Shown here one piece after another: positions 26,329 through 35,444 of a stretch of DNA of 64,000 nucleotides. The position numbers and the translations under genes are program-made. Within the stretch, counting starts at the first letter, position 1, and each line of letters opens with the position of its first letter. The notes under the pieces are model-generated. The model saw nothing but the letters and a program-made list of their open reading frames with translations. It searched no databases and was not told the origin of the DNA. Source of the DNA: UMGS172 sp045647525 (GTDB lineage Bacteria; Bacillota; Clostridia; Oscillospirales; Acutalibacteraceae); contig JAZRMK010000048.1 in NCBI GenBank assembly GCA_045647525.1, forward strand, positions 14,754-78,753, written 5' to 3'.

Positions 26329-28704
26329 TTATTTTAACTGTACTACGGTAACGCCGTCCTCACCTTCGCCGTAAACTCCGAAACGGAAATTCGCTACGCT
26401 TGGGTTGGTTTTTAAGTATGCGTGAACCGCCTTTTTGAGCGCACCCGTACCTTTGCCGTGAATTATCCAAACGGTGTTGAGCCCCGCCATAACAGAATTG
26501 TCAATAAATCGGTCAAGTTCCAACTCTGCCTCGTCACCCGTAAAGCCTCTTATGTCGATTTCCGACTGTGCTGTACGCACATTGGGCTCCGACGTGACTG
26601 CTCTTTTGACCGTTCTGTGCTTGGCAGGCTCGGTCTTTGTTGTTTCAACCAAACGCAGATTTTTAATAGGCACACGTGTTTTAATAACACCCGCCAAAAC
26701 TAACACCTGGTCGCCTGTGGGATCTTCCTGCACAATGGCGTCCTTTTTTATGTCCCAGATGCGAACCCTATCACCCTTTTTAAGAGGTCTCGGCAGTTTG
26801 TAATCTCCTTCGGCCGCTTCTATCGGGTCGGCGGCATCCTGCATACGCGCAATACCGCCTTTAACTGCGGCACGTGCAAGTCGGATTCGCTCTTCGGCAC
26901 TGTTGCTCGATTTCTTGATTGATTCGATTTCTTGAAGCAACCTTTCTGCCTCGGCTCTTGCACGGTCAACAACGGCGTTTGCCTGCTCGCGAGCAGTTTC
27001 CATAGCCTTGTCGCGTTTTTTCTTTAATTCTTCCTCTTGCTGTTTGTTTTGTTTTTTAAGTGCTTCCATCTCGCCCTTTATGCGATCGGCGTCACGTCTT
27101 GCGGTTTCGGCCTTTTTGACCTCCTCCTCCAAGGTGGCAACAACTCGTTCAAACCTTGTATCCTCTTCGTTTACAAGACTTTTCGCAAGTTCAACAACAT
27201 CTCTTTCAAGACCCAGCTTTTCCGAGATTGCAAACGCATTGGAACGTCCCGGTATGCCAAGAATCAGCCTGTAAGTCGGTCTTAAAGTGGCAACATCAAA
27301 CTCACAACTGGCATTGCAAACCCCCTCTTGCTCAATCGCAAAAGTTTTAAGCTCTGCATAGTGCGTTGTAGATGCAACCGTTGCCTTTTTTTCGCGCAGT
27401 TTCATCAAAATTGCAGTGGCAAGTGCCGCACCTTCAACGGGGTCGGTGCCTGCTCCGAGTTCGTCTATCAGCACCAACGAGCTACTGTCGGCTTTGTTTA
27501 AAATTGAAATAATGTTAGTCATGTGCGCCGAAAAAGTCGATAACGACTGCTCAATACTCTGCTCGTCACCGATATCGGCAAGGATATTACCAAAAACCGA
27601 AACGGTACTGCCGTCAGACACGGGCAACATCATTCCGCACATTGCCATAAGCGTTAAAAGTCCGATTGTTTTTATAGTAACGGTTTTACCGCCGGTATTA
27701 GGACCGGTGATTATGAGTGTATCAAACTCATCGCCCAACGGTATCGTTACGGGCACGACCGTCCTTTTGTCGAGCAACGGATGGCGTGCGTTTTTAAGGT
27801 AGACCTTGCCGTGTTCATTAAGGCAAGGCATTGACGCCTTCATAGAAAACGCGAGGCTTGCCTTTCCAAAGATTAGAGATAAATCGACTGCCGAGTTGTA
27901 GGACAGGCGGATATTATCGGCAAAGGCAGCCGCTTCGCCCGACATTTCGGCTAAAATTCGGTCGATTTCTTCTTTTTCTTTTATCTGTAATGCCTTGATC
28001 TCATTGTTTACCTCGACTATCGCCATCGGTTCTATAAAAAGTGTTGCTCCCGACGACGAGGTGTCATGCAAAAGTCCGGGGACCTCACCTTTAAATTCCG
28101 ATCTTACGGGGATTACATACCTTCCGTCACGTTGCGTTACTATTGCGTCTTGAAGATATTTTGACATTGTGTTGGAACGAACCATTTTTTCCAGTCGGTC
28201 GCGTACATTCAGCTCCGAAGAATGAATCTTTCGGCGGATGTTTTTGAGTTCGACCGACGCGTTATCGTCCATTTCGTCCTCTGACCTTATGGACATAAAA
28301 ATCTTATCCTCAAAATACTTGTTGGGGATCAAGACTTCAAAATACGGTCTTATTGCTTTGGCATCAATATTCTCACAATGCGAGCGCCACTCATAAAGTG
28401 AACGCACCGTTCGCAAAACGTCGCCTATATCGAGCAACTGCTTCATCGACAACACACCACCGCTTTCGGCAATGCTTAATGCATTGTTGACATTTCGGCT
28501 GTTGCCAAACGAAGGCGAACCGAACGCCGCCGTCAGTTTATATGCGTCATCGGTTTCCAAAAGCAACGTTTGTGCCTTGTTGATGTCTGTAACAGGGCAA
28601 AGTTCCAATGCCTTTTGCTTAGCATCATAAAGCACGCAGCAATCGGCAAGCATTTTTAAAACTTTATCCAGTTCAAGTGTCTTTATTTCCTTGTTTGAAA
28701 TCAC
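26329..28704 (-). CDS. mutS2: MutS2 endonuclease/ribosome-rescue ATPase
   Basis: The protein has 791 residues. MutS-like clamp and ATPase domains carry Walker A ITGPNTGGKTVTIKT and Walker B SLVLIDELGAGTDP. A long Lys/Glu-rich coiled coil (about 510-600) precedes a C-terminal Smr domain with IDIRG and HGKGTGALKKAV. No mismatch-recognition domain is present. It acts in suppressing recombination and/or splitting collided ribosomes. The start is GTG with GGAG upstream. It follows recO with a 15-bp gap. Confidence 0.95.
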   Translation of the reverse strand: MISNKEIKTLELDKVLKMLADCCVLYDAKQKALELCPVTDINKAQTLLLETDDAYKLTAAFGSPSFGNSRNVNNALSIAESGGVLSMKQLLDIGDVLRTVRSLYEWRSHCENIDAKAIRPYFEVLIPNKYFEDKIFMSIRSEDEMDDNASVELKNIRRKIHSSELNVRDRLEKMVRSNTMSKYLQDAIVTQRDGRYVIPVRSEFKGEVPGLLHDTSSSGATLFIEPMAIVEVNNEIKALQIKEKEEIDRILAEMSGEAAAFADNIRLSYNSAVDLSLIFGKASLAFSMKASMPCLNEHGKVYLKNARHPLLDKRTVVPVTIPLGDEFDTLIITGPNTGGKTVTIKTIGLLTLMAMCGMMLPVSDGSTVSVFGNILADIGDEQSIEQSLSTFSAHMTNIISILNKADSSSLVLIDELGAGTDPVEGAALATAILMKLREKKATVASTTHYAELKTFAIEQEGVCNASCEFDVATLRPTYRLILGIPGRSNAFAISEKLGLERDVVELAKSLVNEEDTRFERVVATLEEEVKKAETARRDADRIKGEMEALKKQNKQQEEELKKKRDKAMETAREQANAVVDRARAEAERLLQEIESIKKSSNSAEERIRLARAAVKGGIARMQDAADPIEAAEGDYKLPRPLKKGDRVRIWDIKKDAIVQEDPTGDQVLVLAGVIKTRVPIKNLRLVETTKTEPAKHRTVKRAVTSEPNVRTAQSEIDIRGFTGDEAELELDRFIDNSVMAGLNTVWIIHGKGTGALKKAVHAYLKTNPSVANFRFGVYGEGEDGVTVVQLK

Positions 28705-28719
28705 TTTTATCTCCTCAAC

Positions 28720-29475
28720 TCACAGCCCTAAGCTGTGGAAAAAGTCTAATGTTTTAAGTTTAAATCCTGTTTGGGACAGCAGATACTTCTCGGTTACAAA
28801 ACTCAAATACCTTGCGTGCTCTGCGGGTATTGAAAACGAAAAAAGCTTCGAAAACTCAGAATAGACGATATGTCGCATCGCGGTAAAGGTCGTGCGGTCA
28901 AGTTCCACCGTGTCCCCTTTTGATTGCTCCACTGCGTGACAAACATCACACACTATTTCGCCGCCGTTGCAATCGAGATGAATCTTCTTCGCAGTGTCCA
29001 GTCCACAACCTCGACAACCGACAAGGTCGGGCATAAATCCTGCCTCCGTCATTATACGCAGTTCAAATATCGCCTTTAAAAGAAGAATGTCAACCTTTCC
29101 CTTTTCCAGAAAACTCAACGAATTGAGCGCAAGCCTTAAAAAGTCTTCGCTTTCATCCAACTCTTCGGGCACCAAATTTCGACAAAGTTCACATATATAC
29201 TGAGCCAGACTCAATCGTTCAATATCTGAACGGATTCCAAAAAACACACTATGTACTTCGGTCTCGCTTACCCTGTAATGCTCTTTGGATTTGGTTATTA
29301 AAAATGTTGAGTAGCTGAGCAAAGCCGTTGACGCAGCATTTTTACTTTTGGGTTTTCTTGCACCTGTGACAAAGGCACTTATAACCCCTCTGTCACGCGT
29401 CAGTATACTTATCACCCGATCGCTTTCTCCCAAGTGATTCTCTCGTATCACAAGTCCGTCGGTCGTGAACTTCAC
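28720..29475 (-). CDS. recO: DNA repair protein RecO
   Basis: The protein has 251 residues. The OB-fold N terminus is KFTTDGLVIRENHLGESDRV. The zinc finger is CRGCG...CDVC (about 148-175). RecO loads RecA with RecR. I place the start at GTG 29475, preceded by AGGTGG; the frame is open further upstream to 29589, but that part is unrelated to RecO and overlaps the small YqzL-like frame. Confidence 0.92.
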   Translation of the reverse strand: MKFTTDGLVIRENHLGESDRVISILTRDRGVISAFVTGARKPKSKNAASTALLSYSTFLITKSKEHYRVSETEVHSVFFGIRSDIERLSLAQYICELCRNLVPEELDESEDFLRLALNSLSFLEKGKVDILLLKAIFELRIMTEAGFMPDLVGCRGCGLDTAKKIHLDCNGGEIVCDVCHAVEQSKGDTVELDRTTFTAMRHIVYSEFSKLFSFSIPAEHARYLSFVTEKYLLSQTGFKLKTLDFFHSLGL

Positions 29476-29572
29476 GTCTTGCCACCTCACATTCGTCGGA
29501 ATTAAAATAGGCAATATAATCATAAACACTGCCTGATTTGTAAAATGCATTCCAAAGATTCTGACCTTCCAA
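29393..29572 (-). CDS. YqzL-like small protein overlapping recO
   Basis: A frame of about 59 residues starts at TTG 29572 with AGGGTGG six bases upstream. Its first 30 residues (LWNAFYKSGSVYDYIAYF) match the YqzL pattern W-x2-F-x2-(S/T)G-x4-Y(L/I)-x-Y. YqzL genes commonly lie near era and recO in Firmicutes. The C-terminal half overlaps recO in another frame by 83 bases and may be a non-conserved extension. It is the only candidate gene in the 180-bp gap between era and recO. Confidence 0.5.
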   Translation of the reverse strand: MEGQNLWNAFYKSGSVYDYIAYFNSDECEVARREVHDRRTCDTRESLGRKRSGDKYTDA

Positions 29573-29655
29573 AAAAACCACCCTTTCAAGTTGATTACGA
29601 CACAGTTATTATGTGTAACCCAAAGGGTGATTTCAAAGGTAATTATTTCTTAAAA

Positions 29656-30594
29656 TCAACTGTTGCGGCCATCAAGACCAAAGGAACGTATAAGACCATC
29701 GCGATTGCGCCAGTCTTCCTTGACCTTTACCCAGATCTTGACATTTGCCTTGCAACCAAAAAATTCCTCTATATCTGCACGAGCCAAAGTTCCTATTTTC
29801 TTCAACATCGCACCGCCCTTGCCGATGATTATTCCCTTGTGAGAATCACGCTCACAATAGACAGTGGCTTCGACCTCTATTATGGGCTCACCGTTTGCAG
29901 TGTCACGTTCAAAAAAGCGCTCTAAGCCAACTGCGATGCCGTGTGGTATCTCCTTGTCAAGCAAGCGAAGCATTTTTTCACGTATAAGTTCAGTGACGAT
30001 AACACTGTCGGCCTGGTCAGTAACACAGTCGGACGAAAAATAGTGCGGAGCAGGCTTTACATACTGCAAAACACAAGTTTCAAATTCATCTAAACCGTCG
30101 CCCGTTGCGGCAGAAATCGGCAAAATTGCATCGAAATCGTGCAGACCTTTATATGCCGAAATGATAGGCAAAATATCCGATTTATCGCGAACAAGGTCTA
30201 TCTTGTTAATAACAAGAATGGTCTTTAAATTGCGTTTCTTGATCTCGTCGAGGAGTGCCAGTTCAGCCTTGGGCATATCCTCGGGGTCCAGTTTAAATTT
30301 AGGAGCAGCTTCGACCACCAGAGCCACTGCGTCTACATCGGCAAGCCCTGACGAAACCACATCCATCATCTTTTCGCCCAACTTATTCTTAGGCTTGTGG
30401 AAACCCGGAGTGTCCACAAAAATCAACTGCTTGTCCTCTCTTGTCAAAACACCCATTATTCGAGTGCGTGTGGTCTGCGGCTTATCCGATACTATGGCGA
30501 TTTTCTGACCGAGCATTCGATTCAAAATAGACGACTTGCCGACGTTGGCTCGTCCGACAATGGCAATAAAGCCCGAATATGTTGTTTCTTTCAT
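29656..30594 (-). CDS. era: GTPase Era
   Basis: The protein has 312 residues. The G1 motif is GRANVGKSS, G3 is DTPGFH and G4 is NKID. The C-terminal KH domain shows KGIIIGKGGAMLKKIG and the end WVKVKEDWRNRD. It binds the 3' end of 16S rRNA during 30S maturation. It lies 11 bp downstream of ybeY, its functional partner. Confidence 0.96.
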   Translation of the reverse strand: MKETTYSGFIAIVGRANVGKSSILNRMLGQKIAIVSDKPQTTRTRIMGVLTREDKQLIFVDTPGFHKPKNKLGEKMMDVVSSGLADVDAVALVVEAAPKFKLDPEDMPKAELALLDEIKKRNLKTILVINKIDLVRDKSDILPIISAYKGLHDFDAILPISAATGDGLDEFETCVLQYVKPAPHYFSSDCVTDQADSVIVTELIREKMLRLLDKEIPHGIAVGLERFFERDTANGEPIIEVEATVYCERDSHKGIIIGKGGAMLKKIGTLARADIEEFFGCKANVKIWVKVKEDWRNRDGLIRSFGLDGRNS

Positions 30595-30605
30595 TTTTAT
30601 TCCTC

Positions 30606-31100
30606 TTATTCAGTAAAGGTGACCTCTCGCGAGAGCCCCATTTTAAGTAAAACCGATTCTTCTTTTTCACGCATTGTTTCAGCTTCAAGATCGTTATTCA
30701 CGTGGTCATAACCCAACAAATGCAACATCGAATGAACAGTCAAAAACGCTATTTCACGTTGAATTGAATGTCCGTATTCTTCGGCTTGACGGCAGGCATG
30801 TTCAACCGAAATTATAACATCACCTAACAACTTTGCTCCTGTCAACATATTCTCATCATACACACCGTCTTCGCCCAAGGGAAATGACAAAACGTCGGTC
30901 GAGCGTGCAATATTACGAAACTCGGTATTAAGTTTTTCTATTTGCTCGTCATCAACAAACGAAACATCGACCTCGGCATTCCAAGGGAAACCTTCTTCGG
31001 CCAGTACGGCATTACAGGCGCGGCGCACAAGCATTCTTATTCCCGCAGGAATCTTAATTGCTTTTTGCTTGTTTACGATTGATACTTTGACTCTTTCCAT
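30606..31100 (-). CDS. ybeY: Endoribonuclease YbeY
   Basis: The protein has 164 residues and includes the zinc-binding motif HSMLHLLGYDH near residue 130 and the RSTDVLSFPL segment. It acts in 16S rRNA 3' maturation and 70S quality control. It sits between phoH and era in the conserved order. Confidence 0.95.
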   Translation of the reverse strand: MERVKVSIVNKQKAIKIPAGIRMLVRRACNAVLAEEGFPWNAEVDVSFVDDEQIEKLNTEFRNIARSTDVLSFPLGEDGVYDENMLTGAKLLGDVIISVEHACRQAEEYGHSIQREIAFLTVHSMLHLLGYDHVNNDLEAETMREKEESVLLKMGLSREVTFTE

Positions 31101-31159
31101 ACTGACTCTCCTTTAAAAATTCAAACCTTGCTATATATTAAATACCGAATGTTCGGCAC

Positions 31160-32122
31160 TTAACGTCTTCTTTCTTCATACCTTTCGTACGCCTTAATTA
31201 TTTGCTGCACAAGTCGGTGTCTTACCACATCGCGTTCCGAAAATTTGGTAATTGCGATATCGTCAATATCCGACAAGATGTTCAAAACCTGCTTTAAACC
31301 CGATTTTTTGCCGTCGGGCAGGTCTATCTGGGTCACGTCACCCGTTACAACCGCCTTGGAATTGAAACCCAGTCGGGTCAAAAACATCTTCATTTGCTCG
31401 GGCGTTGTGTTCTGCGCTTCATCGAGGATTATAAAACTGTCATCAAGGGTTCTTCCGCGCATATATGCAAGCGGAGCGACCTCAATATCGCCGCGTTCCT
31501 GACATTTTTGGAAATTTTCAGCACCAAGCATATCAAAAAGAGCATCATAAAGCGGACGCAAATACGGATCGACCTTCTGCTGTAAATCACCCGGAAGGAA
31601 GCCTAGCTTTTCGCCGGCTTCGACGGCAGGTCGCGTCAAGATGATTCGGTTGACTCTCTTGGCTCTGAACTCCTCAACCGCCAATGCCACAGCCAAATAG
31701 GTCTTGCCTGTTCCCGCAGGGCCAACACCTATGGTTATGGTATTACTTCTTATTGCTTCTACATAACGTTTCTGACCGATGGTCTTGGCCTTTATGGGTT
31801 TGCCGCGTGAAGTGATGCAGATGCAATCATTATCCGTCAACTTCCTTATTCCGTCGGCGTCACCGTCGTTTACCAGCGACATACAGTACCGTATACTCTG
31901 ATCAGACAGAGTTTCGCCCTTATTTATAAGGGTAATAAGCCCCTCAACCGTTTCTTTGGCGTGGGCTACGCCCTCTTCTTCTCCGCTGATTTTTACCTCA
32001 CCCGAACGGAACACGATATGCACATTATATTCTTTCTCAATAAGTCGGATATTCTCGTCCATACTGCCAAAAAGACACTGCACCTGCTCCATGCGTTCGA
32101 TGTTGATTACGGTTTCAGCCAA
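31160..32122 (-). CDS. phoH: PhoH-family ATPase
   Basis: The protein has about 320 residues. Walker A is GPAGTGKTYLAV, Walker B is FIILDEAQN, and an N-terminal KH-like part precedes the PhoH ATPase. The frame opens at GTG 32131, but GGAG overlaps that codon; TTG 32122 has the same site eight bases upstream, so I prefer it. The biochemical role in Firmicutes is RNA-related and not settled. Confidence 0.92.
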   Translation of the reverse strand: MAETVINIERMEQVQCLFGSMDENIRLIEKEYNVHIVFRSGEVKISGEEEGVAHAKETVEGLITLINKGETLSDQSIRYCMSLVNDGDADGIRKLTDNDCICITSRGKPIKAKTIGQKRYVEAIRSNTITIGVGPAGTGKTYLAVALAVEEFRAKRVNRIILTRPAVEAGEKLGFLPGDLQQKVDPYLRPLYDALFDMLGAENFQKCQERGDIEVAPLAYMRGRTLDDSFIILDEAQNTTPEQMKMFLTRLGFNSKAVVTGDVTQIDLPDGKKSGLKQVLNILSDIDDIAITKFSERDVVRHRLVQQIIKAYERYEERRR

Positions 32123-32176
32123 ATTTTTCACTCCGTTATATTAAACTTATATATTTAGTTATATTTTACATTATTT

Positions 32177-33346
32177 TTACTCATAAATCAACAGAAAATC
32201 ACATTCTGCAATATTTTCGCGGCAACTGTATTGCGCCACAACTTCCACCCCTCTTTCGCTGACGAAAAACTCCACATTTTTTGACAATATATCGGCATTT
32301 TTTAGTTCTTGCCTTTCCAACTCTTCCAACTTCGTGACAGCAATTTGCCGCGCGGTTTCTTCGTCAATCAAATATGCTCTTATATCCACCTGCCTGAATG
32401 CAGCGGTAGTGATTTTTACAGGCAGATATGCACCGTTATAGGTGATTTTATGCTCCTTCGTTTCCCGTTCGTAATTACCCTTCAACGAGCCGAAGTACAA
32501 CGGTATCTCTAAGCCGAAAATCGACAAAACACTTCTAACTTTTGGCTCTTCCACATAAATTTCTTCGGTCTGTTTAAAGGTTGCAAGGTAGGACAATGTT
32601 CTGGTGGTCCGTGCCATAATTTTGCCTGACGACCGCCCGAAACTGAAACTCCCGTCCTTATACTCGGTAACTCCCGAAACAAGCAGATCTCCCGACTTTA
32701 CCGTTTGACCAAGTTTCACCTTGGTTGTTCCTTGATTCACTTCGATTGCTTCTATAACTCCATCGCGTTTTGCCACAAGATTGCAAGGCGTTTGGTCGGT
32801 TTTAACGGTGTCTATCGACTCGGAAATGTTAACGGTAGCCGTCGAGCCCTCAATATTGACCGATGCCCAAGCGATATTGGGCAGTTTCAATGCCAACTTA
32901 ACTCGGAAACTTTCCGCATCAATAGACTTGATTTTAGCGCCCTCATAAAGCCCCAGTTCCCGACATACCGACAAGACCTGCTTTTCACCGAGGTTTTCTA
33001 TTCCTTCAACCTTTATGTTCCAAACAAATCCGGACATATAAAAAAGCACCGCCAAATACAGCACTGCTCCAACAATAAGTCCTGTCCTTAAACGGTGTCT
33101 TTTAAGGCAAAACGGCATACCGTGGCGTTTTGACACCCTTGTCACGATTCGGTTTTTGCCCTTTACTTTATGTAGTTTTTTGTAATCTTTAAGCAGAACC
33201 GAAAGCGTCAAACCATCGGCACTCCGCCCAATATTCCAAAATGGAATTCTATATGCGGCGAGTTGATTCAAAAACCGTTCGGGGTAGTCGCCTTTAACCG
33301 AAAACTCGACATATCCCGACAAAAATCTTAAAGCTTTTATTACCAT
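32177..33346 (-). CDS. yqfD: Sporulation protein YqfD
   Basis: The protein has 389 residues. After a cytoplasmic N terminus, a membrane helix lies near residues 87-108 (GLIVGAVLYLAVLFYMSG). The large outer domain shows FVWNIKVEGIENLGEKQVL and AWASVNIEGSTATVNISE, the YqfD/FtsQ-like pattern. In B. subtilis the homologue is under sigma-E control. It lies three bases from yqfC. Confidence 0.92.
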   Translation of the reverse strand: MVIKALRFLSGYVEFSVKGDYPERFLNQLAAYRIPFWNIGRSADGLTLSVLLKDYKKLHKVKGKNRIVTRVSKRHGMPFCLKRHRLRTGLIVGAVLYLAVLFYMSGFVWNIKVEGIENLGEKQVLSVCRELGLYEGAKIKSIDAESFRVKLALKLPNIAWASVNIEGSTATVNISESIDTVKTDQTPCNLVAKRDGVIEAIEVNQGTTKVKLGQTVKSGDLLVSGVTEYKDGSFSFGRSSGKIMARTTRTLSYLATFKQTEEIYVEEPKVRSVLSIFGLEIPLYFGSLKGNYERETKEHKITYNGAYLPVKITTAAFRQVDIRAYLIDEETARQIAVTKLEELERQELKNADILSKNVEFFVSERGVEVVAQYSCRENIAECDFLLIYE

Positions 33347-33349
33347 ACC

Positions 33350-33631
33350 CTACCCCTTGACGTTAAATTCAACCTTGTCAATCTCACCCTTGATTTCAGC
33401 ATTCGTATCGGTAAGAGAAACTATGACCAATGAATGCCCGTAGAAACATACTGTGCCGTTTTGTATTTTCAGCTTTACAAGACTGTCGTAATAGTCGACA
33501 ACGCCCTTACACCCTTCAACCGATGCAGACTTGTTGGAAGTCAGTTGTATCTCGGGTCCGGACGACGCCGACAGTTCCCCTACACCGAAAAGTGTTAATT
33601 TTTCTTTCTTTTTCTTGAATTCAGTCGGCAT
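33350..33631 (-). CDS. yqfC: Sporulation protein YqfC (YabP family)
   Basis: The protein has 93 residues. Features are ELSASSGPEIQLTSNKSASVEGCKGVVDY and LVIVSLTDTNAEIKGEIDKVEF, matching YqfC/YabP. The start at 33631 (MPTEFKKKKEKL) has GGGGCG upstream and gives the normal family length. A longer frame to 33727 runs through the palindrome and is not favoured. Confidence 0.88.
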   Translation of the reverse strand: MPTEFKKKKEKLTLFGVGELSASSGPEIQLTSNKSASVEGCKGVVDYYDSLVKLKIQNGTVCFYGHSLVIVSLTDTNAEIKGEIDKVEFNVKG

Positions 33632-33656
33632 TTTTCGCCCCACAAAGATCTCTCCA

Positions 33657-33685
33657 ATATTGTTTAAAGTTGCTTTAAACAATAT
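33657..33685. repeat. Perfect 13-bp inverted repeat between yqfC and ylbJ
   Basis: ATATTGTTTAAAG (33657-33669), TTG, CTTTAAACAATAT (33673-33685) is perfect and lies 25 bp before yqfC, facing divergent ylbJ. It could be an operator or an mRNA hairpin. No long T run follows, so it is not a typical terminator. Confidence 0.6.
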
Positions 33686-33741
33686 GCTGACCATGGGTAA
33701 TTCATACCCCTTTTTTCGCATAAACATTTATCGGTGATAGT

Positions 33742-34815
33742 ATGATTTTAAGATTCAAAACCGTAATTATTACGCTTATCTGTTTTTTGTTTGGCATGGC
33801 AGTCCTTATGTTCTCTCCCTTCGTGCGTCGGGGAATAGCAAACGGCATTGATGTGTGCATCACAACCGTGATTCCTTCTTTGTTTTTGTTTTCCTGCGTT
33901 TCCTGCTTTGCCGTAAAGTCAGGGATTTGTTATAACATCGGCAAGGCATTCGACAAATTCTCAAAGCCACTTTTCAACCTTTCGGGAGAAGAGTTTGCGG
34001 TGTTTTTGTTTTCCTGCGTTTCGGGATACCCAGTGGGTGCCTCACTCGTCACCGAGCTCTATAAATCAGGAAGAATCTCCCAAAATAAAGCCGTTTTAAT
34101 GACCAACTTTTGTGTAGCTGCAGGTCCTGCATTCATTTTAGTCGCGGTGGGTGAGATCTCACTCGGCAGCCGTTCGGACGGACAGAGACTGCTTGCAGCA
34201 CACGTTATATCGAGCGTACTTTTGGCAATAATATTCGGCGTGTACTCGCGTTTTTCTAAAACCGACACCGACAAAAGTATCGGTCTCAAACCTTTTTCAC
34301 TGACACCCCAGTCAACCACCGCTCTTTTCGTTGACAGCGTGACCGAAGCCTCAAAGAACATCTTTAAAATCTGCGGTTTTATTGTGGCATTCGGCGGAAT
34401 CGGGGGTATGGTTTCGGCCGATAATCTTCCCGTATCTCCTTTTTTTGCCAACCTTGTGCGTGCACTTTTGGAAGTGACGGTAGGAATCGACCTTTTCGGT
34501 CGCGGCAGACTGGCTCTTTTGGCGTTTTTGCTTGGGTTCGGCGGAATTTCAGTGCATTTTCAGGTTTTGAGCGTCACAAGGGCTTTGAAAATAAAATACT
34601 TCCCGTTTGTTTGCACAAGACTGGTTCACGGTGTTTGTTCGGCATTTGTGATTGCTGCTTTTGAAAAAATTTTACCCCGAAGTATCGACACACTCGCACA
34701 AAGCAACACTTCGCCCGAAATCAACGGCAGTCCCTTTTCGGTCGCGGCTCTGCTGCTTATGGGAATCACGCTCATCGTTTATTCGAAACGGCAACGGCGA
34801 ATTTCGGCGAAATAG
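33742..34815 (+). CDS. ylbJ: Sporulation integral membrane protein YlbJ (SpoVV)
   Basis: The protein has 357 residues with about eight to ten helices. FLFSCVSGYPVGASLVTELYKSGRIS and TNFCVAAGPAFI belong to the nucleoside-recognition/GATE type seen in YlbJ. In B. subtilis YlbJ (SpoVV) moves dipicolinic acid across the outer forespore membrane. It is divergent from the yqfC/yqfD sporulation genes. Confidence 0.88.
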   Translation: MILRFKTVIITLICFLFGMAVLMFSPFVRRGIANGIDVCITTVIPSLFLFSCVSCFAVKSGICYNIGKAFDKFSKPLFNLSGEEFAVFLFSCVSGYPVGASLVTELYKSGRISQNKAVLMTNFCVAAGPAFILVAVGEISLGSRSDGQRLLAAHVISSVLLAIIFGVYSRFSKTDTDKSIGLKPFSLTPQSTTALFVDSVTEASKNIFKICGFIVAFGGIGGMVSADNLPVSPFFANLVRALLEVTVGIDLFGRGRLALLAFLLGFGGISVHFQVLSVTRALKIKYFPFVCTRLVHGVCSAFVIAAFEKILPRSIDTLAQSNTSPEINGSPFSVAALLLMGITLIVYSKRQRRISAK

Positions 34816-34823
34816 CATACATC

Positions 34824-34852
34824 TTGCCAAATGTTTTAAAATGTGTTATATT
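34824..34852 (+). promoter_or_regulatory. Promoter of four-cysteine small protein
   Basis: TTGCCA (34824-34829) and TATATT (34847-34852) are 17 bp apart. Confidence 0.55.
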
Positions 34853-34890
34853 GTTGTTAACGGTTACTCTTTTGTTTTTTAGGAGATAAT

Positions 34891-35109
34891 ATGAACAACA
34901 AGAAATTTTTCGATAATACTATTCCGCCTGCCTGTGCCTACTGTGTTCACGGGCAAAGCATTTCGGGCGGGAAAGAGGCTTTTTGCTTAAAAAAGGGCAT
35001 TGTAGATGCCACGGATAGTTGCCGTCGCTTTAAATATGATGTGTTGAAACGCATACCTCACTCTGATACTATTTCAAAGAATTATTCGGCAGAAGATTTT
35101 AAGCTTTAA
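34891..35109 (+). CDS. Small four-cysteine protein, putative zinc binding
   Basis: The protein has 72 residues. Four cysteines (CAYC, then FCLKK and SCRRFKYD) are spaced like a zinc ribbon. The end RFKYDVLKR resembles a short protein type I have seen repeatedly in Clostridia without known function. The ribosome binding site TAGGAGAT is good. A fused or regulatory role cannot be deduced. Confidence 0.8.
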   Translation: MNNKKFFDNTIPPACAYCVHGQSISGGKEAFCLKKGIVDATDSCRRFKYDVLKRIPHSDTISKNYSAEDFKL

Positions 35110-35135
35110 TAAATGACTGTTTTTGAAAATAACTA

Positions 35136-35164
35136 TTGACAAACCTCTTGGTTATGGATATAAT
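35136..35164 (+). promoter_or_regulatory. Promoter of tRNA-His/tRNA-Gln
   Basis: Consensus TTGACA (35136-35141), 17-bp spacer, consensus TATAAT (35159-35164). Confidence 0.85.
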
Positions 35165-35199
35165 AGTCGATGTGCCGAAAAGGCACGGTTTAAGATGTG

Positions 35200-35276
<77 letters not shown>

Positions 35277-35300
35277 CTTTTTTTATACCATTTTATATAT

Positions 35301-35375
35301 TGGGGTGTCGTCAAGCGGTAAGACACAGCACTTTGACTGCTGCATTCGTAGGTTCGAATCCTGCCACCCCAGCCA
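35301..35375 (+). tRNA. tRNA-Gln (TTG anticodon)
   Basis: The acceptor TGGGGTG pairs with CACCCCA, the anticodon loop is CTTTGAC (TTG), the T loop is TTCGAAT, and CCA is encoded. It shares the transcript with tRNA-His and ends at a terminator hairpin (35376-35418). Confidence 0.95.
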
Positions 35376-35444
35376 AAAAAGGAAGCACACCTTTGGGTGT
35401 GGTTCCTTTTTTCGTTTCGGGGTATTCGCAGGATTCCAATTTTT
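35358..35444 (+). repeat. 87-bp direct repeat, copy 1 (tRNA-Gln 3' end plus terminator)
   Basis: This copy contains the last 18 bases of tRNA-Gln, the terminator hairpin (AAGGAAGCACACC and its partner) and a short tail with GCAGGATTC, the inverted sequence of the tRNA T arm. It recurs 198 bp downstream at 35556-35642 without visible differences. Confidence 0.9.
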
